In this document: positions 1 to 8,187 of the stretch, piece by piece
Layout of the letters: every line of letters begins with the position of its first letter
Position numbering within the stretch: the first letter of the stretch is position 1
Assembly: GCA_014804495.1 (NCBI GenBank)
Contig: JAAUZS010000057.1
Location: 1 to 22,058, forward strand
Direction of reading: 5' to 3'
Source of the DNA: Lachnospiraceae bacterium
GTDB lineage: Bacteria; Bacillota; Clostridia; Lachnospirales; Lachnospiraceae
DNA: 22,058 bases
Notes under the pieces: model-generated
Databases searched by the model: none
What the model was told of the DNA's origin: nothing
The model's input: the letters and a program-made list of their open reading frames with translations, nothing else
Position numbers and translations under genes: made by a program

Positions 1-593
1 TCATCAAATGTACGGCGGATATAATCAAAAATCTTTTCCCCATACTGAGTCATATCGTTTTCGCCCAACCTGATTTTCTGCTCCAGCCACATAAGAATCA
101 GGGTCATCTCTTCCTCACCCGGAATGTAGTCTTCAATAAGCCCCGGCTTAAATCCCGGAAGAGTACAAAGTACCGCTTCTTCCAGATATTTACAACTCTC
201 CTCCGTATTTCCATGATGCTCTTCTGCCAGAATTGCCTTTATTTTGCATATGTACTGCCTGTGAAGGGCTTGTTCCGCAGCTTCCGATCCTTCATAATAG
301 CGGATGCCTTCTGCTGCGCTTTCATACTCTCCATTATCCAAATTGGTTTCTATCATTTCCCGCAGATAATAGATTTTATAAGCATCCCAATCCGTAAGGA
401 CTTCCATCTTATTCATGGATTTCCCGGTCCTCTCCAATATTCTTTCCATCACAAAATAGTCCGGAATCCGCTCCCCGCGTTCCATCCTGTCCAAAGTGAT
501 TGCAGAGCATACGCCGAAGCATAATTTCTCCGGCTCTATATTCTTTTTTTGACGCAGGTAGCGTACCTGCTTTCCGAGTTCTTTCTTTTTCAT
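1..593 (-). CDS. XRE-type helix-turn-helix regulator, C-terminus cut by window edge
   Basis: An open frame of 197 codons runs from an ATG at 591-593 to the left edge without a stop, so the 3' end lies outside the window. The start is preceded by TTGGAG with 8 bases of spacing. Residues 1 to about 60 have the look of a degenerate XRE/Cro helix-turn-helix: it begins MKKKELGKQVRYLRQ, continues with an ITLDRMERGERIPDYF segment, and then VMERILERTGKS. The rest (about 70-197) is helical, rich in Glu, Tyr and Leu, and resembles the TPR-like sensor half of Rgg/PlcR-type regulators, which often bind peptides. That assignment is inference, because this half has no diagnostic motif. It lies just downstream of the Rpn-family gene on the same strand (68-base gap), so read-through is possible. 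Targets are unknown. Confidence 0.75.
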   Translation of the reverse strand, partial: MKKKELGKQVRYLRQKKNIEPEKLCFGVCSAITLDRMERGERIPDYFVMERILERTGKSMNKMEVLTDWDAYKIYYLREMIETNLDNGEYESAAEGIRYYEGSEAAEQALHRQYICKIKAILAEEHHGNTEESCKYLEEAVLCTLPGFKPGLIEDYIPGEEEMTLILMWLEQKIRLGENDMTQYGEKIFDYIRRTFD

Positions 594-661
594 ATGTATT
601 ACTCCAATATCTCAGGCTGTGAAGTTATCTCTTCATATAAGACTACAAATCTTATTATTCC

Positions 662-1672
662 TTACCTAAAATACTTCATCACCTGCTCCTTTGAAATATT
701 ACTGTAATCTTCATTCTTTATGACAGCCTGATAAACCGTATCGGAATCAGGCAGTAAAAGGCTCAGCGAGATTACGAGAGCACGTAGGCCATCCTCGCGG
801 CCTTCTTCTCTTCCTTTTATTCTTCCTTCTTCTCGTCCATCTTCAATAAGTTCCTTAATTGCTTTGCACATATCTACTTTCCCATCCTTTCCAGTATAAT
901 TATCTTTCGCCTCTACCAATTCTGAAGCGTTCGTATAATTCACCACTATATCATAAGCATCTTCTTCCATGTTGCTATAGTATTCATCACTTTCCACAAG
1001 TTTTTCAAGTGCCTTCTTATCCTCCGAACACCTGATGAAGTCAAACACCTGCCGCACATCCGTCTTAAATACACTCGTATCTTTAATTTTTCTTATTTCA
1101 ACCAGATTAATTCGATAATCAGGCACCATACCTATTATTTTCTCCGGTATATCCACAAAATCTATCATTTCATGCAACGATTCGGGTCCGTCCCATTCCT
1201 CTACACCGGAATAAAGAAAGAATGTTACCACAGGATGCATACGGCTTTCCTTTAGGAATCCGTATAAATATTCTCCTCTTCTTAGTCCTTTAGGCTTTTT
1301 TCGGACTTCTCTGCGTATCTTTGCAGCCTGCTTCTCATATTCTCCCACATCATACGCCATGTTTCTGAGCGGCATTGAATAATCTATGCTCTCCTGATTC
1401 TCGATTCCTATAATTGCAAAATTTACCCCGAACGCAGCTTTTCTTAGAGCATCACGAATTTTTATTTTTCTTCTTTCCTTTTTAAAGCTTCTCTTCTTTA
1501 GGTTCCTCCTTCTGATAAGCCTCGGCTCACTCAGGAAACCTATTTGCGTATCAAGTTCATGCAGATCAGATCCGGTCACTATCTGTCTGCCCCCACAGCC
1601 AATACCGTTGATAATATCTGCATAACGGTCATTGTCTGCAAAGTATCCTTTCCATTCAATGTCTTGTGTCAT
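662..1672 (-). CDS. Rpn-family PD-(D/E)XK nuclease / putative transposase
   Basis: The product is 336 residues and resembles the Rpn (recombination-promoting nuclease) / 'PD-(D/E)XK nuclease family transposase' proteins that are multicopy in Lachnospiraceae. Family marks are the N-terminal YFADNDRYADIING segment (residues 10-23), the nuclease-core strand FAIIGIENQ followed by DYSMPLRNMAYD (85-108), and TFFLYSGVEEWDGP (150-163). The core glutamate is followed by Gln where a classical site has Lys. The C-terminal tail carries a charged GREEGRIKGREEGREDG stretch (279-295) typical of the family. A TTG six bases upstream could extend the frame, but AGGAGG at 1681-1686 sits 8 bases from the ATG at 1670-1672 and only 2 from the TTG, so the ATG is chosen. 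Known relatives cut DNA and promote RecA-independent recombination, and some act in phage defence. The frame appears intact. Confidence 0.85.
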   Translation of the reverse strand: MTQDIEWKGYFADNDRYADIINGIGCGGRQIVTGSDLHELDTQIGFLSEPRLIRRRNLKKRSFKKERRKIKIRDALRKAAFGVNFAIIGIENQESIDYSMPLRNMAYDVGEYEKQAAKIRREVRKKPKGLRRGEYLYGFLKESRMHPVVTFFLYSGVEEWDGPESLHEMIDFVDIPEKIIGMVPDYRINLVEIRKIKDTSVFKTDVRQVFDFIRCSEDKKALEKLVESDEYYSNMEEDAYDIVVNYTNASELVEAKDNYTGKDGKVDMCKAIKELIEDGREEGRIKGREEGREDGLRALVISLSLLLPDSDTVYQAVIKNEDYSNISKEQVMKYFR

Positions 1673-1737
1673 ATTCAATTCCTCCTGTGTTCCCGCAGGA
1701 GTTTCTTAGAAAACCCCTGCTTTTTTAGTTATGTGTG

Positions 1738-1743
1738 ATTATA
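1738..1743 (-). promoter_or_regulatory. Possible -10 element for the Rpn gene
   Basis: TATAAT on the minus strand lies about 66 bases upstream of the Rpn start codon. No convincing -35 hexamer occurs 16-18 bases upstream, so this is a weak call. Confidence 0.25.
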
Positions 1744-1814
1744 AGCATGGATTTTCTGAATTTTAGGCCGATACTGACTCGATATCCCATCAGCCACGTG
1801 AATTGTCATTACGA

Positions 1815-1830
1815 CAAAAGAATTCTTTTG
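1815..1830. repeat. Perfect 16-base palindrome
   Basis: CAAAAGAATTCTTTTG reads the same on both strands. It sits between the promoters of the divergent Rpn and tyrA genes, about 72 bases upstream of the Rpn -10 candidate. It could be an operator for a dimeric regulator or a chance AT-rich palindrome. Nothing in the window identifies a binding protein. Confidence 0.5.
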
Positions 1831-1943
1831 AAATACAAAGCTACAAGTATGCTACTTTATATATAGAAAATATGCTTTGAACGAAGTATAGCACACTTTT
1901 ATTCAAAATGCAAACACTTCTCAAATCATATTTGTTGTTTATA

Positions 1944-1972
1944 TTGATTTTCCTTACGCAAAATGATATATT
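1944..1972 (+). promoter_or_regulatory. Candidate sigma-A promoter for tyrA
   Basis: TTGATT at 1944-1949 and TATATT at 1967-1972 are separated by 17 bases, which places a start site near 1980 and gives a leader of roughly 40 bases before the tyrA start. The call rests on hexamer similarity and spacing only. Confidence 0.4.
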
Positions 1973-2021
1973 TATCTGGCAAAGTGTTCTTTTTAGTAAA
2001 TTATTTAAAGGAGTACCTTTC

Positions 2022-3122
2022 ATGGATAAATTTACATGCGGTTTTATCGGACTTGGACTTATCGGCGGTTCGCTTGCCAAAGCGATTCATAATAAATTAC
2101 CGGAAGCACATCTTATTGCTTATGATACAAACACGGCTTCTTTAGAGCTCGCCATTGAGGAAGGAGTTATTCAGGAAAGCTTTTCCCATATCGGAGAAGA
2201 GTTTGGTGCATGTAATTATATATTCTTATGTGCTCCTGTATCGCACAACGATGAAAATCTTCTTGCAATTAAAAAGCACCTGTCACCGGATGCCGTATTA
2301 ACTGACGTCGGCAGCGTGAAAACAGGTATTCATGAACATATTGCCTCAATAGGAATGGAAAAACAGTTCATCGGCGGTCATCCGATGGCAGGCTCAGAGA
2401 GGTTTGGTTATGCTAATTCCAAAGCGAATCTTTTTGAAAACGCTTATTATATATTGACGCCTACTGACGAAACTTCAACAGAGAAAATATCTGCATATCA
2501 GACTTTAGTTCAGACAATCGGCGCCATTCCGCTTGTGCTGACATACAGCCAGCATGATTATGTGACTGCGGCAATCTCCCATCTGCCTCATGTTATTGCC
2601 GCTTCGCTGGTAAATCTTGTGAAGGATTCAGATTCTAAAGAAGGAATAATGAAAATGATTGCTGCCGGAGGTTTTAAAGATATTACGAGGATTGCTTCCT
2701 CTTCTCCCGTGATGTGGCAGCAGATATGTCTGACAAATACAGAAAATATTTCTGCTTTATTAAAGCAATATATTCAGAGTCTAACATTATTTCAGCAAAC
2801 GCTTGACAATGGAGATTCCAGTCTTCTCTATAATTTTTTTGATAATGCGAGAGCTTACCGGGAATCATTTATCGATGCTTCCAGCGGTCCGATTAAAACA
2901 GAATATGTTATTACGGTAGATATTGCCGACAAACCCGGCGCTATCGCAGCTATTGCCTCCCTGCTTGCCATGCATGACATAAGCATCAAAAATATCGGCA
3001 TTAATCACAACAGGGAGCTTGCAGAAGGCGCTCTTAGAATAGAATTTTATGAAAAAACCGCCACCGCAAATGCGACAAAGGTTCTAAAAGAACACGGATA
3101 CGGTATTCATACGAAAGAATAA
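2022..3122 (+). CDS. tyrA: Prephenate dehydrogenase with C-terminal ACT domain
   Basis: The 366-residue product oxidatively decarboxylates prephenate to 4-hydroxyphenylpyruvate with NAD, the committed step to tyrosine. The N-terminal Rossmann fold has the nucleotide loop GFIGLGLIGGSLA (residues 7-19). DVGSVK (95-100) and GGHPMAG (118-124, with the active-site-type His) are family signatures. The middle helical domain includes SHLPH (186-190). Residues about 294-366 form an ACT domain (YVITVDIADKPGAIAAIASLL), which usually senses tyrosine for feedback control. The frame extends upstream, but AAAGGAG at 2007-2013 lies 8 bases before the ATG at 2022, so that start is chosen. The gene stands alone on the plus strand among minus-strand genes and ends 22 bases from the convergent queA. 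Confidence 0.95.
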   Translation: MDKFTCGFIGLGLIGGSLAKAIHNKLPEAHLIAYDTNTASLELAIEEGVIQESFSHIGEEFGACNYIFLCAPVSHNDENLLAIKKHLSPDAVLTDVGSVKTGIHEHIASIGMEKQFIGGHPMAGSERFGYANSKANLFENAYYILTPTDETSTEKISAYQTLVQTIGAIPLVLTYSQHDYVTAAISHLPHVIAASLVNLVKDSDSKEGIMKMIAAGGFKDITRIASSSPVMWQQICLTNTENISALLKQYIQSLTLFQQTLDNGDSSLLYNFFDNARAYRESFIDASSGPIKTEYVITVDIADKPGAIAAIASLLAMHDISIKNIGINHNRELAEGALRIEFYEKTATANATKVLKEHGYGIHTKE

Positions 3123-3144
3123 ACTCAAAAATGTATTCCGCGTA

Positions 3145-4185
3145 CTAACATATGAACATCGCATCCCCAAAACTGAAAAATCTATATCTCTCCCGAATCG
3201 CTTCTTCATAAGCACACAGCACATTCTCCCTGCCTGCCAGCGCCGATACGAGCATAAGTAACGTCGATTCCGGCAGATGGAAATTCGTAATCAAGGCATC
3301 CAGCACTTTGAAACGATATCCCGGATAAATGAAAATTTCAGTATCGCCGCAGCACTCTGTCAGCTTTCCATTCTCATCCGCGGCACTCTCTATTGTTCTA
3401 CAGCTTGTCGTTCCAACACATATGACTCTGTGACCACTCTCTTTTGCCTTGTTAATTTTCTGCGCCGCTTCTTTTGACACCTGATAGTATTCCGAATGCA
3501 TATGATGTTCCAGGATGTTCTCCGCCTTTACAGGGCGGAATGTACCAAGCCCCACATGCAGGGTGACATATGCTATTTCTACTCCCTTTTTCTCTATTTG
3601 TTCAAGCAAAGCGCGTGTGAAATGCAATCCGGCAGTCGGCGCTGCCGCAGAACCTTCATATTTTGCATATACAGTCTGATATCTGTTCCTGTCATTAAGC
3701 TTATGCGTAATATAAGGCGGAAGAGGCATCTCGCCAAGTTTATCGAGAACCTCTTCAAAAATACCCTCATATGAAAATTGTATCAGTCTGTTTCCCTCAT
3801 CTACAATTTCCAACACTTCTGCTTTAAGCACTCCGTCACCGAATACAAGCTTCATACCCGGTCTTGCCTTTTTACCCGGTTTAACCAATGTTTCCCAGAT
3901 GTCGTTTTGTCTTCTTTTCAAAAGAAGCACTTCAACCGACGCACCTGTATCTTCTCTGATTCCCATCAGCCTTGCGGGAATTACCTTCGTATCATTTAAT
4001 ACAAGGCAATCCCCCGGCTGCAGATAATCATTAATCTCATGAAAAATGTGGTGCTCGGTTTCTCCTGTCGCCTTATTAAGAAGAAGCAGTCTTGAATTTG
4101 AGCGTTCCTCTAATGGGTCCTGTGCAATCAGTTCCTGCGGCAGGTCAAAGTAAAAATCTGATTTTTTAAATTCTTTTTTTTCCAT
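3145..4185 (-). CDS. queA: S-adenosylmethionine:tRNA ribosyltransferase-isomerase
   Basis: This cytosolic enzyme of 346 residues transfers and isomerises the ribosyl part of S-adenosylmethionine onto 7-aminomethyl-7-deazaguanine in the tRNA wobble position, making epoxyqueuosine. Signatures include [12 protein letters not shown] near the N-terminus, [13 protein letters not shown] (about 61-73), [22 protein letters not shown], and the C-terminal [17 protein letters not shown]. Length matches the family. The ATG at 4183-4185 is used; a TTG directly before it (4186-4188) is an alternative. The ribosome binding site is weak (AGAG-type). It lies 33 bases after the M18 aminopeptidase and is probably the last gene of the pheS-pheT-M18-queA block. 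No queuosine transport or other synthesis genes are in the window. Confidence 0.95.
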   Translation of the reverse strand: MEKKEFKKSDFYFDLPQELIAQDPLEERSNSRLLLLNKATGETEHHIFHEINDYLQPGDCLVLNDTKVIPARLMGIREDTGASVEVLLLKRRQNDIWETLVKPGKKARPGMKLVFGDGVLKAEVLEIVDEGNRLIQFSYEGIFEEVLDKLGEMPLPPYITHKLNDRNRYQTVYAKYEGSAAAPTAGLHFTRALLEQIEKKGVEIAYVTLHVGLGTFRPVKAENILEHHMHSEYYQVSKEAAQKINKAKESGHRVICVGTTSCRTIESAADENGKLTECCGDTEIFIYPGYRFKVLDALITNFHLPESTLLMLVSALAGRENVLCAYEEAIRERYRFFSFGDAMFIC

Positions 4186-4218
4186 CAAAACTCTATCTCT
4201 TTATCATTCTTATACTTT

Positions 4219-5658
4219 TTATAAATCTGCATTTTTCAGGAATGCTACATATCCTCTTTTTGTCTCATAAACATCCGCTTTGCTGGTAGCCTCCCACGGA
4301 GCATGCATATTTAATACTGCAACGCCGCTGTCAATGACATTCATTCCGTATAATGCAAGAATATAAGCGATTGTTCCGCCGCCGCCCAAATCTACCTTGC
4401 CAAGTTCAGCGGTCTGGAAATTAATTTTTTCTTTCTCAAATATATCCCTTATGTGTGCAAGATATTCCGCATTGGCATCATTGGAACCTGATTTACCTCT
4501 GGAGCCCGTAAACTTATTGAATACCATTCCGCCGCCAAGATATGCCACGTTTTTCTTATCAAAGCTTGAAGCAAAGCCCGGGTCATATGCACTGCTGACA
4601 TCAGATGAAAGCATGCATGATTTAGAAAGGCATCTTCTTAAGTTAAGCTCGCTGTATTCGCCTGTCAGATTCATTACCTCCGCTACGGCATTTTCAAAGA
4701 ATTTAGACTGCATTCCTGTAGCGCCGACGCTGCCGATTTCTTCCTTATCCACAAGAATGCAGCATGCCGTTCTCTTAGTCTTTTCAACTTCGAGCATAGC
4801 CTTTAATGAAGAAAATGCGCACACCCTGTCATCCTGTCCGTAAGCAAGAATCATGCTTCTGTCAAAGCCTGCTTCTCTTGCGCTTCCCGCAGGAACGACT
4901 TCCAGTTCTGCTGAAATGAAATCTTCCTCTTCTATATCATAAGATTCCTTCAAAATAGAGAGAATACCGCTTTTAACTGCATCTTTTCCGGAGTTTTCTT
5001 TTGATTCGTCATCGTCTCCTTTTTTATCTTTCTTGTCCTTTTTATCAATTACCAAGGGCTTATTGCCTATGATAATATCCAGTGCTTCACCCTCAATTAC
5101 TTTAGACGCCTTCTTTTCAAGCTGCTCCTGTGCCAAGTGAATCAGCAGGTCGGATACGAAAAATACAGGGTCATCCTCGTTCTCTCCTACGTTCACCTCA
5201 ATCGTTGTACCGTCTTTTTTCACAACAACACCATGAATTGCAAGAGGAATCGTTACCCACTGATATTTCTTAACGCCGCCATAGTAATGTGTATCAAGAT
5301 ATGCAAAACCGCCGTCTTCATACAATGGATTCTGCTTCACGTCTAAACGTGGAGAATCAATATGTGCGCCCAGAATATTAAGGCCCTCCGCCATATCTTT
5401 TTCTCCTATCCTAAACATTACAATAGACTTATTCATCCATACCGAATATACTTTATCACCACATTTTAATGCAGTCTTATTCTTTATAAGAGTATTCAGC
5501 TCCTGATATCCTGCCTTCTCAATCTGGTTTACAATCGTATCTATACATTCCCTCTCTGTCTTTCCGTTATTCAGAAAGTCAATATACTCCTTCGCAAAAA
5601 CATCCACTTCTTTAAGCTGTTTACTACTAAAAGTCTCCCACGTATTCTTATGCTCCAT
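4219..5658 (-). CDS. M18-family aminopeptidase
   Basis: The 479-residue product is an M18 zinc aminopeptidase, a cytosolic enzyme that removes N-terminal (often acidic or neutral) residues from peptides, likely as a large oligomer. Visible elements are LGAHIDSPR (residues 96-104, metal-binding His and catalytic Asp), YGQDDR (273-278, bridging Asp), DKEEIGS (304-310, catalytic and metal Glu), SSDVS (351-355) and NMHAPWE (450-456, C-terminal His ligand). All expected metal-site residues are present. A Lys/Asp-rich insert (about 205-225) interrupts the dimerisation region and looks like a low-complexity surface loop. AAGGAG lies about 9 bases before the ATG. The gene is 69 bases after pheT and 33 before queA, with no terminator between, so co-transcription is likely. 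Confidence 0.93.
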   Translation of the reverse strand: MEHKNTWETFSSKQLKEVDVFAKEYIDFLNNGKTERECIDTIVNQIEKAGYQELNTLIKNKTALKCGDKVYSVWMNKSIVMFRIGEKDMAEGLNILGAHIDSPRLDVKQNPLYEDGGFAYLDTHYYGGVKKYQWVTIPLAIHGVVVKKDGTTIEVNVGENEDDPVFFVSDLLIHLAQEQLEKKASKVIEGEALDIIIGNKPLVIDKKDKKDKKGDDDESKENSGKDAVKSGILSILKESYDIEEEDFISAELEVVPAGSAREAGFDRSMILAYGQDDRVCAFSSLKAMLEVEKTKRTACCILVDKEEIGSVGATGMQSKFFENAVAEVMNLTGEYSELNLRRCLSKSCMLSSDVSSAYDPGFASSFDKKNVAYLGGGMVFNKFTGSRGKSGSNDANAEYLAHIRDIFEKEKINFQTAELGKVDLGGGGTIAYILALYGMNVIDSGVAVLNMHAPWEATSKADVYETKRGYVAFLKNADL

Positions 5659-5727
5659 GATTCTAATCTCCTTTTCTTACTCTCTTACTTTAGCTTTCTA
5701 AATGATTAAAACTATTATTTCTAAATC

Positions 5728-8157
5728 CTAACTTCTCAACTCAATTCCCATTCCTTCCAGTCCGTTGAGAATCTTCTTCATGACGCCGCTCACATCCGCT
5801 TCTTCAAGCGTCCTGTCTTTGGCACGGAAGGTTATGGAATAGGCTACAGACTTATATCCTTCCTTTATCTGACTGCCCTCATAAATATCGAACAACTTAT
5901 ATTCTTCCAATATCTTTCCGCCACGCTGCACAATCATAGCTTCAATCTGTCCGGCTAAAATGTTCTTGGGAACAACCATACTGATATCCCTTGATACGGC
6001 AGGATATTTTGCAACGCCCACATATTTTCTGTCGAAAGATGCGAATGGCAGAATCTCCGGCATATCCAATACAGCCACATAAGCTTTGGTGCCTAAATCA
6101 TAATTATCACATACCTCAGGATGTACTTCGCCTAAAAATCCAACTACTTTTCCGTCATAACAGATATTCGCCTGACGTCCCGGATGCAGGAAGTTTTTAC
6201 CTGCATTAGGATCATATACTGCTTTCTTATTCATTCCTATGCTGTCAAAGAATTCTTCTACTACACCCTTCATGGTAAAGAAATCGCCTTCTCCATACAT
6301 TCCAAGCGTAAACTGCATTCTCTCATCCGGCAGCTCATCAAGCGGCAGGTTCTTCGGAATATAAATATTTCCAAGTTCATAAAGGCGTACGTCCTTATTT
6401 CTTCTGTTATAATTAGTAGCAAGGCTCGTCAACATACCGTTTAAGGATACGGTTCTCATAATGGAGAAGTCTTCGCCAAGCGGATTGGAAATCGTTATTG
6501 CCCTTCTTTGCGCATCATCTTTATCCAGAAGCAGCTTATCAAACACCTTAGGACTTTCAAAAGAATAACACATACCCTGTGAAAAACCGCAGTATTCGGC
6601 AATATCTCTTGCTTTCTGCTCAATCCTAAGCTTAAATGATAATTTACCCGTAGTAGCTTCACCATTCGGCAGCGTCATAGGAATTTTATCATATCCATAG
6701 AAACGAGCCACTTCCTCTGCTATATCTGCTATTCCCTCTAAGTCCTGCCTGAATGACGGAATAATAAGCATCTTCGTGCCGTCATCTGATGTTTCAAGTT
6801 CAAGTTCCAGTCTTGCAAAGATTTCTTCCATTTCTTTCTCGGAAACCTCTGTTCCAAGCAGGTTATTGATGCGTTCGCTGTCAAATTTTATTTTTCTGAG
6901 TTCTTTAAGCGGTACACATACGTCCGCCATACCGCCTACTACCTCGCCGCAGCCAAGCTCCTGAATCAACTGACAGGCTCTGTCAATTGCTGCCTGCGCA
7001 TTGCGTGGGTCAAGACCTTTTTCAAAAATTCCCGAAGCATCTGTACGAAGCCCCAGTCTCTTAGCAGATTTTCTGATATTGGCACCGTTGAATGTAGCGG
7101 CTTCAAACAAAACCGTCTTTACATTGTCTGTAATCTTGGAGTTTTCTCCGCCCATGATACCTGCAATGCCGATTTCTTTCTCAGCGTCACAGATCATCAG
7201 CATCTCGCTGTCAAGATTTCTCATCTGCCCATCCAAAGTCTGGAATACATCTCCGTCTTTAGCACGTCTTACTATAATCTCATGACCTTCAACAGTGTCT
7301 AAATCATAGGCATGCATCGGCTGTCCGTACTCCTCCATAACATAATTAGTTATGTCAACCAAATTATTGATTGGACGGATTCCGCTTGCCGCCAGTCTGC
7401 GCTGCATCCATTTCGGAGACGGTTCAATTTTGATATTGGTGCAGACTCTTGCACAATAACGTGGGCAAAGGTCTGTATCTTCCACCTTGACGCTGATATA
7501 GTCTTCCACTTTTTCGTTATTAGCCTTAACTTCAACCTTAGGCGCGATAAAAGGTTTCTTAAATGTAGCTGCAGCCTCTCTGGCAACTCCAAGTACGCTA
7601 TAGCAGTCTACCCTGTTAGATGTTATTTCATACTCAAATACGGTATCCCTAAGTCCGAGCGCTTCTACCGCATCTTCACCGACTTTTGCATCCTCCGGGA
7701 AAATATAAATGCCAAGCTCCGGAGCTTCCGGATACATATCCCTGCTTGAGCCGAGTTCTTCAATGGAGCACATCATTCCGTTAGAAGGAACGCCCCTGAG
7801 GCTGCCTGCCTTAATTACAATACCGTCCTCCGGCAGTGGTCCGCCGTCATGTCCTCCGGCGACTTTACCACCGTCTAATACAACCGGCACCTTATCTCCT
7901 TCTTTAACATTCGGCGCGCCGGTAACAATCTGAATTTCTTCAGATCCGATATTTACCTGGCAGACAATAAGCTTATCCGCATCGGGATGCTTCTCAATTT
8001 TTACAATCTGCCCAATTACAATCTTTTCCAGATTCTTATCCATTCTTTCATAAGTTTCCACTTTCGTTCCGGTAAGAGTCATGGCGTCCGCATATTCTTT
8101 ATCCTCACATGAAAGTTCCGGTACATATGCCTTAATCCACGATAATGCTGTATTCAT
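5728..8157 (-). CDS. pheT: Phenylalanyl-tRNA synthetase beta subunit
   Basis: The 809-residue beta subunit forms the alpha2-beta2 PheRS with PheS and supplies tRNA binding and editing. The N-terminal segment through about residue 40 is followed by an OB-fold tRNA-binding domain with KIEKHPDADKLIVCQVNIG. The B3/B4 editing region contains NNLVDITNYVMEEYGQPMHAYD. The B5 domain and a catalytic-like module follow (DIAEEVARFYGYDKIP), and the C-terminus has the anticodon-binding FDX-ACB domain (KYPAVSRDISMVV). Length matches the bacterial family. A purine-rich GAAAGGAA site precedes the ATG at 8155-8157. It begins 30 bases after pheS ends, so expression is presumably coupled to the upstream T-box. 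Confidence 0.97.
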   Translation of the reverse strand: MNTALSWIKAYVPELSCEDKEYADAMTLTGTKVETYERMDKNLEKIVIGQIVKIEKHPDADKLIVCQVNIGSEEIQIVTGAPNVKEGDKVPVVLDGGKVAGGHDGGPLPEDGIVIKAGSLRGVPSNGMMCSIEELGSSRDMYPEAPELGIYIFPEDAKVGEDAVEALGLRDTVFEYEITSNRVDCYSVLGVAREAAATFKKPFIAPKVEVKANNEKVEDYISVKVEDTDLCPRYCARVCTNIKIEPSPKWMQRRLAASGIRPINNLVDITNYVMEEYGQPMHAYDLDTVEGHEIIVRRAKDGDVFQTLDGQMRNLDSEMLMICDAEKEIGIAGIMGGENSKITDNVKTVLFEAATFNGANIRKSAKRLGLRTDASGIFEKGLDPRNAQAAIDRACQLIQELGCGEVVGGMADVCVPLKELRKIKFDSERINNLLGTEVSEKEMEEIFARLELELETSDDGTKMLIIPSFRQDLEGIADIAEEVARFYGYDKIPMTLPNGEATTGKLSFKLRIEQKARDIAEYCGFSQGMCYSFESPKVFDKLLLDKDDAQRRAITISNPLGEDFSIMRTVSLNGMLTSLATNYNRRNKDVRLYELGNIYIPKNLPLDELPDERMQFTLGMYGEGDFFTMKGVVEEFFDSIGMNKKAVYDPNAGKNFLHPGRQANICYDGKVVGFLGEVHPEVCDNYDLGTKAYVAVLDMPEILPFASFDRKYVGVAKYPAVSRDISMVVPKNILAGQIEAMIVQRGGKILEEYKLFDIYEGSQIKEGYKSVAYSITFRAKDRTLEEADVSGVMKKILNGLEGMGIELRS

Positions 8158-8187
8158 ATATTTCGATTCCTTTCTTTATTTTTTACA

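Larger units (their letters stand above)
1673..2021. other. Divergent intergenic region between the Rpn gene and tyrA
   Basis: About 350 AT-rich bases separate the divergently read Rpn gene and tyrA. They hold a candidate promoter for each direction and a perfect 16-base palindrome at 1815-1830. Frames that cross this region on either strand have no ribosome binding site or recognisable product. There is no T-box consensus or other riboswitch that I recognise upstream of tyrA. Confidence 0.6.

Noticed and set aside
662..1743. An insertion sequence with terminal inverted repeats around the Rpn gene
   Set aside because: No flanking inverted repeats or target duplications were found; the family is not normally flanked by such ends.
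1740..2021. A T-box or riboswitch before tyrA
   Set aside because: No T-box core (TGGTACCGCG-type) or other known leader motif is present, unlike the clear example before pheS.
1841..2080. A minus-strand open frame across the tyrA start
   Set aside because: It overlaps the tyrA start and promoter, has no ribosome binding site and encodes no recognisable protein.
7350..7592. Open frames antisense or out of frame inside pheT and other genes
   Set aside because: They are shadows of the real coding frames, lack ribosome sites and match no known family.
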